Positions 26,016 to 34,655 are shown, numbered from the stretch's first letter. The stretch: 53,681 bases of DNA from an uncultured Rhodopila sp. (GCF_903915725.1 NZ_CAIWTY010000085.1:1-53681), one strand, 5' to 3'. Numbers and translations: made by a program. Notes: generated from the sequence alone by a model not told the origin.

Positions 26016-27197
26016 GTGGCCCACGCTCCCCAGATCAAGGTTCCCGCCACCTATATGCGCGGCGGCACCAGCAAAGGCGTCTTCTTCGCACTCGACGACC
26101 TGCCGGCGGCAGCCCGCGTCCCCGGCCCGGCCCGCGATGCGCTGCTGCTGCGCGTCATCGGCAGCCCCGATCCCTACGGCAAGCAGATCGACGGCATGGG
26201 CGGCGCCACCTCCTCCACCAGCAAGACCGTCATCCTCAGCCGCAGCACGAAACCGGACCACGACGTGGACTACCTGTTCGGCCAGGTCTCCATCGACAAG
26301 CCGTTCGTGGATTGGAGCGGCAATTGCGGCAACCTCTCCGCCGCCGTCGGCCCCTTCGCGATCCGCAACGGGCTGGTCGATCCGATCCGCATCCCGCATG
26401 ACGGCATCGCCGTGGTGCGGATCTGGCAGGCCAATATCGGCAAGACCATCATCGCCCACGTCCCCGTCACGGGCGGCGAAGTGCAGGAGACCGGCGACTT
26501 CGAGTTGGACGGCGTGACCTTCCCGGCGGCCGAGGTCCGGCTGGACTTCCTGAATCCGGCCGAGGAGGGCGAGGGCGGCTCGATGTTCCCCACCGGGCGG
26601 CTGGTGGATGCGCTGGAGGTGCCGGGCGTCGGCACGTTCCAGGCGACCATGATCAATGCCGGCATCCCGACGATTTTCCTGAATGCCGACGCGCTGGGCT
26701 ACAAGGGTACCGAGCTGCAGGACGACATCAACGGCGACCCGGCGGCCCTGGCGCGCTTCGAGACTATCCGCGCGCACGGCGCCCTGCGCATGGGGCTGAT
26801 CAGCAAGCTGGAGGACGCCGCTTCGCGCCAGCATACGCCCAAGGTTGCGTTTGTCGCCGGACCGAAGGACTACGTTGCCTCCAGCGGCAAGCAGATCGCC
26901 GCCGGCGATGTCGATCTGCTGGTGCGCGCGCTGTCGATGGGCAAGTTGCACCACGCGATGATGGGCACGGCCTCGGTCGCGATCGCCACGGCGGCGGCGG
27001 TGCCGGGCACGCTGGTCAACCTGGCGGCCGGCGGCGGGGAGCGTGAGACGGTGTGCTTCGGGCACCCGTCCGGGACGTTGCGCGTGGGGGCGAAGGCAAC
27101 GCTGGTGGATGGTCAGTGGACGGTCAGCGCGGCGATCATGAGCCGCAGCGCCCGGGTGCTGATGCAGGGCTGGGTGCACGTGCCGTTCGGCGGGTAG
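26016..27197 (+). CDS. prpF: 2-methylaconitate cis-trans isomerase PrpF
   Basis: 393 residues of the PrpF/DapF-fold family that works with AcnD, isomerising the 2-methylaconitate made from methylcitrate. Seen: PATYMRGGTSKGVFF at the start, IGSPDPYGKQIDGMGGATSSTSKTVIL, DWSGNCGNLSAAVGPFAI with the catalytic-type Cys, and GALRMGLISK. The start is GTG 26016 with AAGGAG 5 nt upstream. It lies alone about 12 kb from acnD instead of next to it; tautomerases of the same family act on oxalomesaconate, but AcnD nearby favours PrpF. Confidence 0.88.
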   Translation: MAHAPQIKVPATYMRGGTSKGVFFALDDLPAAARVPGPARDALLLRVIGSPDPYGKQIDGMGGATSSTSKTVILSRSTKPDHDVDYLFGQVSIDKPFVDWSGNCGNLSAAVGPFAIRNGLVDPIRIPHDGIAVVRIWQANIGKTIIAHVPVTGGEVQETGDFELDGVTFPAAEVRLDFLNPAEEGEGGSMFPTGRLVDALEVPGVGTFQATMINAGIPTIFLNADALGYKGTELQDDINGDPAALARFETIRAHGALRMGLISKLEDAASRQHTPKVAFVAGPKDYVASSGKQIAAGDVDLLVRALSMGKLHHAMMGTASVAIATAAAVPGTLVNLAAGGGERETVCFGHPSGTLRVGAKATLVDGQWTVSAAIMSRSARVLMQGWVHVPFGG

Positions 27198-27775
27198 GGG
27201 CGGCCGAACCGTGACGGGGGGTGGGAACCGCTCTCACTTTCCGGGCGGAAACGGCGCCAATGGCGTGCCCGACACCAGCCTCGCGGCACTCCGAGTCAGC
27301 AGCTCGACCCGGACCTTGTCCGCCGCCCGCTCTTTCGGCGACAGCCGTCCCATCTCCGGCGGGCGATGGACCGGTCCGGGCTGCCTGAATGGTTGCCGGC
27401 GTGAAGCAGCGGGACGGTGACGCATCGCGGGTCGCGGGGTTGTTTCAGGCGGCGAAGGAGATCGAAGCCGGGGTTCCGGATCGCGCGCGTGAGGACGGTT
27501 GGGCGCGCGGTTACCGGTGTGCCAGAGCATTGCGTCGGTGGCTAGGCTTTAATCAGACCCGGCGTTTCGCAACCGGCTCATCAGGCAGTAGGACTTTTCC
27601 GAACTCAAAGATCTAGCCAGCTTGGAGTCGTCTTTTCTGTCATTGGGGCTTTTCGCGGCAAAATTGCCGAATTGTTGCCGGTGAGCCTTTAATACAATTT
27701 GCCTGCAGTCCATCGGTTTTGGCCCTGGCGTTCGGCCGGGGTAGAGCCCTACGCTTACCGTTGCGAGGTGGCAAG
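27198..27775. other. Intergenic region with possible gene fragment
   Basis: About 580 bp. On the minus strand 27234 to about 27365 a frame ending at 27234 reads PPEMGRLSPKERAADKVRVE and looks like the tail of a real protein, but upstream codons lose protein character, so it is probably a remnant. The rest turns distinctly AT-richer (27560-27775) and should contain the promoter of the OLD-like gene. No RNA gene seen. Confidence 0.4.
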
Positions 27776-29614
27776 ATGAGACTAACAAAAGCACGGATAT
27801 TGGGCTTCCAGTCGTTCAGCGACTCCGGGGATGTGGGGTTTTCTGGCGGCATCAACCTGATCATTGGACAGAACAACGTGGGCAAGAGCGCGTTTCTGCG
27901 CGCGCTTCTACCCACCCTTTCGGATGACCCGCATCGGACACCAGAAAAATGCGACGCATACAAGTTGGGGAAACCTGAGACCTTCTTTACGGTAGAAGCT
28001 AGCGGGGATCAAATCCGGGACTGGGTTTTGCGTTCTGGCTCGCCGCAACTTTTTCCCGTGACGAAGTCTCAATTTGCTGACGTAATAGCCTATATGCAGG
28101 AGTTCTTTGAACGCCTGAACGTCTCGATTTTTGTTAATCGGTCGGTATATGGTGACTTTTCCGCGCCTTATCCGTCGCTTCAACTTTTCCACCACGTAGC
28201 CAGCGAACAGCGATACGCCGCGGTAGCGACGCCTAATGATGGCGACATCACGATCCGGCCTGAGGTCAATGGGCAAGACACGCTACCGGGACTGGTGTGG
28301 CAGGCGTGGCAGCGCGACATGTTCTACTTCACCGCTGAACGAATGGGAGTTGGCGAAGCACCGCCTGGCTACAGTGCCCGCCTGCAACCGAACGCGAGCA
28401 ATCTGCCGAATGTGCTCCATATCCTGAGCAGCGAGCGGGGAGACGTGTTCCAGCAATTGGTCCGACATATCCGCGAAATCTTTCCAACTGTAGGGAATCT
28501 CACTGTCAGGACGCGACCAGAAAACAACCATTTGGAAGTGCGCGTTTGGCCGACCGAGGCAATGGAAAGGGTGGAACTGAGCTTCCCGCTGAACTCCAGC
28601 GGCACCGGTGTCTCCCAGGTTATCGCGCTGCTTACGGCAATCATGACCCTCGACACCGCCGCCATTATCATTATCGACGAGATTAATAGCTTCCTCCATC
28701 CCGCCGCAGTCAAGGCACTGCTTCGTATCCTGCAGACACAATATAGGCAACATCAGTACATTATATCAACACACTCGCCAGAAGTGATCAGCTTTAGCAA
28801 CCCGGCGACGATTCATCTCGTGAAGCGCTCGGGTTACGAGTCGTCAATCGAGCCTCTGGACTTAGCTGAAGTAGGCAAGCTCCGGGAGGTGGCTGAGCAT
28901 CTCGGCGTCTCGATGGCGGACGTCTTCGCCGCCGAACGGGTCATCTGGGTAGAGGGACCGACGGAAGAACTGTGCTTCCCATATTTGTATCAACAGCTGA
29001 TTGGACCTCTGCCGCGCGGCACGATTTTCACGTCGGTCGCAGCGACGGGTGACTTCAACACGAAAAGGCGCGATCCGGCCATTGTTTACGAGGTCTATAG
29101 CCGCCTGAGCATCGCCGCTGCGACGCTGGTCGTCTCTGTCGCTTTCAGCTTCGATACGGAGAAGCTGACCGATCCCGAAAAAACGAAAATGCAGCGGGAC
29201 GCGGGCGGTTCACTGCATTTCCTCCCCAGGCGGCACTTCGAATGCTACCTCATTGACCCGACAGCGATTGCCGCATTCATTACCAGCAAAGACCCTGAGT
29301 CGGCTGCAACCGTCACGGCTGCGACGGTTGCAGCTGCTTTGAAGGCGGCGGCAGCGGAGCGTCCACTTCATGTTGGCGAATGGAACGGCGACATCGACAG
29401 CACCGACTGGCTGACCCGCGTCGATGCAGCCAATCTTATCAAGGACGTCTGCGGGACGCTCTCCGGTCAGCGAGCACCCTTTGCAAAGAAGGACGACTCG
29501 CTGTTTCTCCTACGGCACATCCTCCAGCACGATCCCGCGCGCCTTACGCCATTACGGAACTATGTCGCTAGCTTAGTCGCGGCAGTGGTCTCTAAAATAG
29601 ACCCAACGAGCTAA
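27776..29614 (+). CDS. OLD-like ATPase with TOPRIM nuclease domain
   Basis: 612 residues. N-terminal SMC/RecF-type ATPase: Walker A GQNNVGKSAF at about 31-40, a signature-like FPLNSSGTGVSQVIALL, Walker B IIIIDEINSFLHPAA, and the H-loop YIISTHSPEVI. The C-terminal TOPRIM part starts ERVIWVEGPTEELCFP (catalytic Glu) and has a later Asp in FSFDTEKL. OLD-family nucleases act in phage exclusion (P2 Old) and, with partner helicases, in Gabija. No helicase or other partner is next to it. The coding region is less GC-rich than its neighbours, suggesting transfer. ATG 27776 follows GAGGTGG. Confidence 0.85.
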   Translation: MRLTKARILGFQSFSDSGDVGFSGGINLIIGQNNVGKSAFLRALLPTLSDDPHRTPEKCDAYKLGKPETFFTVEASGDQIRDWVLRSGSPQLFPVTKSQFADVIAYMQEFFERLNVSIFVNRSVYGDFSAPYPSLQLFHHVASEQRYAAVATPNDGDITIRPEVNGQDTLPGLVWQAWQRDMFYFTAERMGVGEAPPGYSARLQPNASNLPNVLHILSSERGDVFQQLVRHIREIFPTVGNLTVRTRPENNHLEVRVWPTEAMERVELSFPLNSSGTGVSQVIALLTAIMTLDTAAIIIIDEINSFLHPAAVKALLRILQTQYRQHQYIISTHSPEVISFSNPATIHLVKRSGYESSIEPLDLAEVGKLREVAEHLGVSMADVFAAERVIWVEGPTEELCFPYLYQQLIGPLPRGTIFTSVAATGDFNTKRRDPAIVYEVYSRLSIAAATLVVSVAFSFDTEKLTDPEKTKMQRDAGGSLHFLPRRHFECYLIDPTAIAAFITSKDPESAATVTAATVAAALKAAAAERPLHVGEWNGDIDSTDWLTRVDAANLIKDVCGTLSGQRAPFAKKDDSLFLLRHILQHDPARLTPLRNYVASLVAAVVSKIDPTS

Positions 29615-29691
29615 GGCAGCTTTGCCGCCTTTCTCCTTTGCCGGGCCATCCCGCCACACGGCGAAACAGCCCGGCCCAGCATCAACCAGCG

Positions 29692-29958
29692 TCAGTGCGA
29701 GGTCTTCCCCGCGGCATACCCCTGCTGATACGCCGACTGCTCGTTCTTCTTGACGTTGTCGTACACCAACCCGCCGACCAAACCCGCCCCCGCGCCAGCC
29801 ACCGCGCCGAGGCCCGCATTGCCGCCGATAGCGCCCAGCACCGCGCCCACACCGGCCCCGCCCACCGTTCCGGTCAGCGCCCGCTGCTGCGTATCGTTCA
29901 TCCCCGTGCAGCCCGCCAGCAAACCGGCAGCCGCCAGGGCCAGGATCGTCTTTTTCAT
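29692..29958 (-). CDS. Glycine-zipper lipoprotein
   Basis: 88 residues with a lipoprotein signal (KKTILALAAAGLLAGC, acylated Cys17). Then comes a Gly/Ala-rich helix with GxxxG spacing (TVGGAGVGAVLGAIGGNAGLGAVAGAGAGLVGGLVYD) and a polar tail NEQSAYQQGYAAGK. Glycine-zipper proteins of this kind (YMGG-like, OmpA-associated) insert in or associate with membranes. GGAG stands 9 nt before the ATG. It lies 19 nt after the Rap1a-like gene on the same strand, so the two are probably co-transcribed. Confidence 0.85.
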   Translation of the reverse strand: MKKTILALAAAGLLAGCTGMNDTQQRALTGTVGGAGVGAVLGAIGGNAGLGAVAGAGAGLVGGLVYDNVKKNEQSAYQQGYAAGKTSH

Positions 29959-29977
29959 CGCGTCACACTCCTACCGG

Positions 29978-30370
29978 TCACTTGCACGGATACTGCGCGG
30001 CGAGATACTCGGTAATCCCGTCCGTCGGCGCGCTGGCCAGAGTCTTCGGCCGCCCGCTCGCCCATTGCACGAACGCGGCAATCGCCTGGTCGCGAGTCAC
30101 CGCCTTGTCGTCCAGGCAGAACAGCTTGTGCTTTGACCGGGACGCCGACTGCTCGGCCAAAACCGCCCGATAGGTGCCGACGGTAAACCCGTGGCAGAAA
30201 TTGCGTGCCGGCGTGTACAGCGGGTCGGTGTCCGGCGCGGTGCACAGCGACACCAGCGCCGCCGTCGTCGGCACCTGGAAATCGTCCGGCGTGAGCGCCG
30301 CCGCCCGAGCACCCCCCATGGCCAGCACCCCGGCCGCAACCACCGCGAAAGCCGTTGATCGGCGTGTCAT
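29978..30370 (-). CDS. Rap1a/Tai-like exported protein
   Basis: 130 residues: a signal peptide (MTRRSTAFAVVAAGVLAMGGARAA), then a helical domain with four cysteines in the pattern of the Rap1a/Tai immunity fold (SLCTA..., ARNFCHGFTVGTY, LFCLDDKAVT, AAFVQWA, and a final YPCK). Rap1a proteins protect against the T6SS amidase Ssp1; many chromosomal homologues have no linked effector, as here. ATG 30370 has GGAG 6 nt upstream; a second ATG lies 12 nt earlier. Forms a short operon with the glycine-zipper lipoprotein. Confidence 0.75.
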   Translation of the reverse strand: MTRRSTAFAVVAAGVLAMGGARAAALTPDDFQVPTTAALVSLCTAPDTDPLYTPARNFCHGFTVGTYRAVLAEQSASRSKHKLFCLDDKAVTRDQAIAAFVQWASGRPKTLASAPTDGITEYLAAQYPCK

Positions 30371-30449
30371 AGTATTCTCCATTATCCTTCGCGTGTGGAT
30401 CTTATCAGTACTATTCCGAGACGGCAAAGCGGCGGCGCGGGCCTGACCC

Positions 30450-30538
30450 CCGTCATGCCGGCGAAGGTCGGCATCCACGCCTAGGCCGCAATCGGCACTG
30501 CAAGGCGTGGATGGTCCGCCTACGCGGACCATGACGTG
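30450..30538. repeat. REP doublet (REPIN-like)
   Basis: Two REP-like units in inverted orientation. CGTCATGCCGGCGAAGGTCG leads into GCATCCACGCC on the left (30451-30482). On the right (30503-30537) AGGCGTGGATGGTCCGCC, TACGCGGACC, ATGACG. The outer parts GTCATG/ATGACG and inner CATCCACGCCT/AGGCGTGGATG are mutual inverses, so the whole element can fold as one long cruciform with smaller hairpins. Lies between the Rap1a-like operon and radC. Confidence 0.75.
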
Positions 30539-30580
30539 GGGCGGGCCCACGCCCCTCCTCATTGAACGCCGATACCTCCA

Positions 30581-31324
30581 TCACAGCAGCTTCTCCGCCC
30601 GGAAACTCAACCACCGCGACTTGCCCACAATGATATGGTCATGCACCGTGATCCCCATCGTCGCCGCCGCGCGCGCAATGTCCGCCGTCAGCGCCACATC
30701 CTCCCGCGACGGGTTCGGCTCCCCGCTCGGGTGGTTGTGCGCCAGGATCACCGCCGTCGCGTGCAGCTCCAGGCACCGCCGCACCACCTCCCGCGGGTAA
30801 GCCGGAGCGTGGTTGATCGTCCCGTGCCCCTGCACCTCATCGGCGATCAGCTTGTTGCGGCCGTCCAGGAACAGGATGCGGAAATGCTCGGTCCGCTCAT
30901 GCTGCATGCTGGCGGTCAGGTAGTCGGTCAGCCGATCCCAACTTGTCAGCACGGGGGCGGACGCAACCTCCTCCCGCATCATCCGCAGCGCCGAGGCCTG
31001 CACCAGCTTCAGCGCGGCCGCCCCCGCCTCGCCCACGCCGTCCACGGTCATCAGTTCGCGCGCCGGAGCGCCAATCACGCCCCCATAGGTCCGGAACCGC
31101 GCCAGCAGCGCCCGGGCGAGCGGCTTGGTGTCGCGCCTGGGCAGCGCGATGAACAGGATCATCTCCAGCATCTCGTGATCCGCCAGCGAGTCCGGCCCGG
31201 CCTTCAGCAGGCGCTGGCGCATACGCATGCGGTGGCCCTCGGCGCCAACCGGGGACTCGTCGGGCAACAGACCCGGAAGGAAGGCGGCATCGGCCAAAGC
31301 GGCCGGCTTGGAACTCTTGGTCAT
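30581..31324 (-). CDS. radC: RadC family JAB-domain protein
   Basis: 247 residues: N-terminal helix-hairpin-helix-like part (HRMRMRQRLLKAGPDSLADHEMLEMIL, VDGVGEAGAAALKLV) followed by the RadC/JAB1-MPN domain with the metalloprotease-like HNHPSGEPNPSREDVALT motif and VHDHIIVG at the end. Despite the name, a DNA repair role for RadC is doubtful; the fold suggests a Zn-dependent peptidase-like or nuclease activity. It is followed on the same strand by nothing closer than the Rap1a operon 210 bp away and preceded by map 52 bp upstream. Confidence 0.92.
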   Translation of the reverse strand: MTKSSKPAALADAAFLPGLLPDESPVGAEGHRMRMRQRLLKAGPDSLADHEMLEMILFIALPRRDTKPLARALLARFRTYGGVIGAPARELMTVDGVGEAGAAALKLVQASALRMMREEVASAPVLTSWDRLTDYLTASMQHERTEHFRILFLDGRNKLIADEVQGHGTINHAPAYPREVVRRCLELHATAVILAHNHPSGEPNPSREDVALTADIARAAATMGITVHDHIIVGKSRWLSFRAEKLL

Positions 31325-31375
31325 GGCGCCCGCGGCAAAATCTCGCCGCGAACGCTACACGCCATTTATTGCCAA

Positions 31376-32179
31376 TCAGCTAACGCCGAGCGGCGGCTTG
31401 TCCAATCCGGCGGGAGAAAGCGTAAAAATCTCGCAGCCGCCTTCGGTGACGCCGATCATGTGCTCGAACTGGGCGGACAGGCTGCGGTCGCGGGTCACGG
31501 CGGTCCAGCCGTCGTCGAGCACCTTCACCTCAGGGCGGCCGGCATTCACCATCGGCTCGATGGTGAAGAACATGCCGGCACGCAGGATCGTCCCCGCGCC
31601 CGCGCGGCCGAAATGCAGCACGTTCGGCGGTTCGTGGAACTTGCGGCCAATGCCGTGGCCGCAGAAGTCGCGCACCACGCTGAAACGGTTGCGCTCGACA
31701 TAGGACTGGATGGCGTGGCCGACATCGCCCAGCGTGGCGCCGGGCTTGACCGCCGCCAGGCCGCGCATCAGCGATTCATACGTCACATCGACCAGATTGC
31801 GCGCCTTCACGTTCGGTGTGCCGGCGCCATACATCCGCGATGTATCGCCGTGCCAGCCGTCCAGGATCACCGTGACGTCGATATTCAGGATGTCGCCGTT
31901 CTCCAGCTTCCGGTCGCTCGGGATGCCGTGGCACACCACATGGTTGATCGAGGTGCAGATCGATTTCGGATAGCCGCGGTAGTTCAGCGGCGCCGGGATC
32001 GCGCCATGGTCGACGATGTAGTCGTGACACAGCTTGTCCAGGAACCCCGTGGTGACGCCCGGCTTCACATGCTCCGTCACCATGTCCAGCGTTTCGGCGG
32101 CAAGACGGCCCGCCGCCCGCATCCCGGCGAAATCCTCGGGGGCGTGGATCGTAATGCGTCTCGAGTCGGCTCCGCCGTC
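31376..32179 (-). CDS. map: Methionine aminopeptidase, type I
   Basis: 267 residues. Removes the initiator Met from nascent proteins. The five metal ligands are recognisable: Asp in ILNIDVTVI, Asp in WHGDTSRMY, His in FCGHGIGRKFHE, Glu in FTIEPM and Glu in GVTEGG. I use ATG 32177-32179 (MDGGADSRRITIH...) because GGAG stands 6 nt upstream and it matches the usual start of alphaproteobacterial enzymes. In-frame ATGs up to 84 nt earlier exist, without such a site. Located upstream of radC on the same strand. Confidence 0.92.
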   Translation of the reverse strand, partial: DGGADSRRITIHAPEDFAGMRAAGRLAAETLDMVTEHVKPGVTTGFLDKLCHDYIVDHGAIPAPLNYRGYPKSICTSINHVVCHGIPSDRKLENGDILNIDVTVILDGWHGDTSRMYGAGTPNVKARNLVDVTYESLMRGLAAVKPGATLGDVGHAIQSYVERNRFSVVRDFCGHGIGRKFHEPPNVLHFGRAGAGTILRAGMFFTIEPMVNAGRPEVKVLDDGWTAVTRDRSLSAQFEHMIGVTEGGCEIFTLSPAGLDKPPLGVS

Positions 32180-32282
32180 CATCACTAGCTCCGTCCCGGC
32201 CGTCAGCCGGCCCTCATGAAATTGCAACATGCGCAACCGCATCGTCCGGCGCAAGGCTAACATTGTGGCTGTGGTGACGCGG

Positions 32283-32301
32283 CTTACAGGATCGGTGTAA
32301 G
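32283..32301. promoter_or_regulatory. Inverted repeat ahead of the rpiA leader ORF
   Basis: CTTACA-GGATCGG-TGTAAG, perfect 6-bp arms with a 7-nt centre. Its right arm directly abuts the strong GGGGAGG ribosome-binding site of the small ORF at 32309. As RNA it would be a small hairpin next to the site; as DNA it could be an operator. No further evidence. Confidence 0.35.
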
Positions 32302-32308
32302 GGGAGGC

Positions 32309-32410
32309 ATGATTATCGCCCTGCTCGCCTATGCAGGGCGCGACCCAAACCGAGAGGAAACGGAAACAGTGTCTACCGGAAACAGGCTAAGCGGCGCGGT
32401 GCGCGCATGA
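32309..32410 (+). CDS. Small ORF translationally coupled to rpiA
   Basis: 33 residues (MIIALLAYAGRDPNREE... ending LSGAVRA). A very strong Shine-Dalgarno site, AAGGGGAGG, ends 1-2 nt before its ATG. Its stop TGA overlaps the ATG of rpiA (ATGA), while rpiA itself has no good ribosome-binding site. The peptide has a short hydrophobic start and a charged remainder, no known family. Most likely it serves to deliver ribosomes to rpiA; a functional micropeptide is possible. Confidence 0.5.
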   Translation: MIIALLAYAGRDPNREETETVSTGNRLSGAVRA

Positions 32411-33096
32411 CCATCGATCGCGACGCGCTGAAGCGCGAGGCGGCATTGGCCGCGGTGGCGATGGTGGAAGACGGGATGGTCGTCGGGCTCGGCACCGGCT
32501 CCACCGCCGCCTTCGCGATCGAGGGGCTGATCGCCCGCGTGCGCGACGGGCTGCGCATCGTCGGCATCCCGACCAGTGAGCGCAGCGCGAAGCAGGCGCG
32601 TGAGGGCGGCATCAAACTGACCGATTTCTCCGAACATGCCCGGGTGGACCTGACGATCGACGGCGCGGACGAGATCGCGCGGGATTCGCTCGACCTGATC
32701 AAGGGCCTCGGCGGCGCGCTGCTGCGCGAGAAGATCGTCGCCGCCGCGAGCGGGCGGCTGGTGATCGTCGCCGACGAGCCGAAGCTGGTGCCCGGGCTGG
32801 GCGGCACGGTGCCGCTGCCGGTGGAGGTGGTGCCGTTTGGCTGGCAGACCACGCTGACCCGCATCGCCGCGCTGGGCGCCAAGCCGGTTCTGCGCACCGG
32901 CGCGGACGGGGAGCCGTTCCGCAGCGATGGCGGCAATCTGATCCTGGACTGCCATTTCGGCCTGATGGCGGATCCCGCCGCGCTGGAACAGGCGATCTCC
33001 AACACCATCGGCGTGGTCGAGACCGGCCTGTTCATCGGCATGGCGACAACGGTGCTGGTGGCGACGGCGACCGGAATTCTCCGCATCGACCGATAG
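32407..33096 (+). CDS. rpiA: Ribose-5-phosphate isomerase A
   Basis: 229 residues, the usual length. Interconverts ribose 5-phosphate and ribulose 5-phosphate in the pentose phosphate pathway. Conserved blocks: VGLGTGSTAAFAI (phosphate binding), GIPTSERSAKQA, TIDGADEI with catalytic-region Asp residues, and KGLGGALLREKIVA with the catalytic Glu. The C-terminal half has DGGNLILDC and GVVETGLF. Its ATG overlaps the stop of the upstream 33-residue ORF, which has the only strong ribosome-binding site in the leader. Confidence 0.95.
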   Translation: MTIDRDALKREAALAAVAMVEDGMVVGLGTGSTAAFAIEGLIARVRDGLRIVGIPTSERSAKQAREGGIKLTDFSEHARVDLTIDGADEIARDSLDLIKGLGGALLREKIVAAASGRLVIVADEPKLVPGLGGTVPLPVEVVPFGWQTTLTRIAALGAKPVLRTGADGEPFRSDGGNLILDCHFGLMADPAALEQAISNTIGVVETGLFIGMATTVLVATATGILRIDR

Positions 33097-33273
33097 GCAT
33101 GTGGTGCCGGGCACAGCTGCTGTTCCGCCGCCTCGTTGGGATGTGTCGCGAACGGCACCGGCCCGTCCAGGCGGACTGCCATTGGCAGCTGGCCTGCCTG
33201 GCCCGGATGACGGGCGCCCTTCAGGAGGCCGTTTCGTCCCGCAATTGGCGTCCCGATTGTTAGCCGTGCTTCG

Positions 33274-34464
33274 CTACCGGCTGGCAACCTGCCGCGAAGC
33301 CGGCCGGACCACGATGCAGCCGCCCTTGCGGTGGCCCGGACAGGCATCCTGCGCATCGGCCGAACTGAGTCCAACCACCTGCGCCCGCCACATTGTCTTG
33401 TGATGGACCGTCACCGGCTCCACCCGGATCTCCCCGGCTTCGGCCGCCCGCCGCGCCGCCGCGGCCGCCGACCGGGCAGCAGCCTCGGTGGCAAAGCTGC
33501 CGACCTGGATCGACCAGTTCGCCCCGTGCGGATGCGCGGGAGCGGGCCGCACGACCTCGGCCGCCCGGGCGCTGGAAATCAGCGCGATCCTAGGCGCGGG
33601 TTGGTTCGGCCTGCGTGCGATCGGCACGTCCATCTGCTCGAATCCATGATCGAGCAGCGCAGCCATATGAATGTCGCGCTCGCCGTTGGAGGAAGCCCCC
33701 AGGACGACACCGACCAGCCGCACCCCGCCGCGCAATGCGCTGGTGACCAGGTTGTGGCCGGATGCCTCGGTGTAGCCCGTCTTCAGCCCGTCCGCGCCCG
33801 GATAGGACTGCAGCATCCGGTCATGGTTGTAGATCACCTGCCGGTGCCATACGAAGCTCGGGGTGGAGAAGTACTGATAATAGACCGGGAAATCGTTGAT
33901 CAGGTGGCGGCTGAGGATCGCCAGGTCGCGCGCCGTTGTCCACTGCTCCGGGTCCGGCAGTCCCGACGCATTCTGGAACGTGGTGTGGCTCATGCCCAGC
34001 GCGCGGGCGCGCAAGGTCATCATCTGGGCGAACCGGTCCTCACTGCCACCAAGCAGTTCACCAAGCGCCGAGGCGGCATCATTCGCCGACTTGGTCACCA
34101 GACCCAGGATCGACTGCTCCACCGTGATCCGCGAACTTGGCATCAGCCCCAGCTTCGACGGCTGCATCTCGGCGGCGTGGACGGACACCGGGACCGCCTC
34201 ATCCATGGAGATCCGGCGGTCGCGCAGAGCCTCAAACGCCAGATAGAGCGTCATCATCTTGGTCAGGCTGGCGGGGTGGCGCGGCTCATCCGCGTTCACT
34301 TCCTCGAGTACTTCGCCGCTGGCTGCATCGACCACGATCGAGCTGTAGCGGGCGGATCCGATCTGCGCCGAGGCGGGAGGCGGAGCGGCCCAGGAGATGA
34401 AGCCAACCGCCACCACAAGGCAGCGTAGCAGTTGCTTGCGCGATCGGCACGCAAAGCTGGCCAT
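33274..34464 (-). CDS. D-alanyl-D-alanine carboxypeptidase with SPOR domain
   Basis: 396 residues. Signal peptide to about residue 33 (ending ASAQI), then a PBP5/6-type serine carboxypeptidase (S11) with SLTK at 66-69 (nucleophile Ser66), SAN at 126-128 and KTG at 228-230. It ends in a SPOR domain (ANWSIQVGSFATEAAARSAA... KTMWRAQVVGLSSADAQ, about 317-385), which binds denuded glycan strands at the septum. It trims pentapeptides in the periplasm, probably at division sites. ATG at 34462-34464. No neighbour shares its operon. Confidence 0.92.
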   Translation of the reverse strand: MASFACRSRKQLLRCLVVAVGFISWAAPPPASAQIGSARYSSIVVDAASGEVLEEVNADEPRHPASLTKMMTLYLAFEALRDRRISMDEAVPVSVHAAEMQPSKLGLMPSSRITVEQSILGLVTKSANDAASALGELLGGSEDRFAQMMTLRARALGMSHTTFQNASGLPDPEQWTTARDLAILSRHLINDFPVYYQYFSTPSFVWHRQVIYNHDRMLQSYPGADGLKTGYTEASGHNLVTSALRGGVRLVGVVLGASSNGERDIHMAALLDHGFEQMDVPIARRPNQPAPRIALISSARAAEVVRPAPAHPHGANWSIQVGSFATEAAARSAAAAARRAAEAGEIRVEPVTVHHKTMWRAQVVGLSSADAQDACPGHRKGGCIVVRPASRQVASR

Positions 34465-34631
34465 TCGTGTCCCTTTCCGAGCAGTGACATGACTTTAAGT
34501 TTCGACCCGGCGCCGTGTCCAGGCCAAATCGTGCCGAAAACGTAAAATGTGAAGGTGTTACGGGACGACCCTCACAGCGGCTCACGCGCCCGGCCAGTTG
34601 CTTCCGTCGCCGGTACGACAACCCGGAGAAG

Positions 34632-34648
34632 TTTGTGCACTGCACAAA
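34632..34648. promoter_or_regulatory. Candidate PhaR operator before the phasin gene
   Basis: TTTGTGCA-C-TGCACAAA, a perfect 17-bp palindrome with a single central base, located 7 bp upstream of the proposed -35 box. PhaR repressors of alphaproteobacteria bind TGC-rich palindromes before phasin genes. A weaker related word, TTGCGGTGCAGCAA, lies at 34694-34707 just downstream of the -10, where a second repressor dimer could bind. Confidence 0.55.
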
Positions 34649-34655
34649 AAAACCC

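Noticed and set aside
27389..27616. 75-codon plus-strand frame (VAGVKQRDGDASRVAGLFQ...)
   Set aside because: Looks protein-like for about 40 residues but has no ribosome-binding site, no family and loses character toward its end.
31666..31705. The map gene start placed 84 nt further upstream
   Set aside because: The upstream ATGs lack a ribosome-binding site, whereas ATG 32179 has GGAG 6 nt ahead and matches the family's usual N-terminus.
33097..33273. Possible small gene between rpiA and the carboxypeptidase
   Set aside because: Open frames exist on both strands but lack start sites, hydrophobic pattern or similarity.
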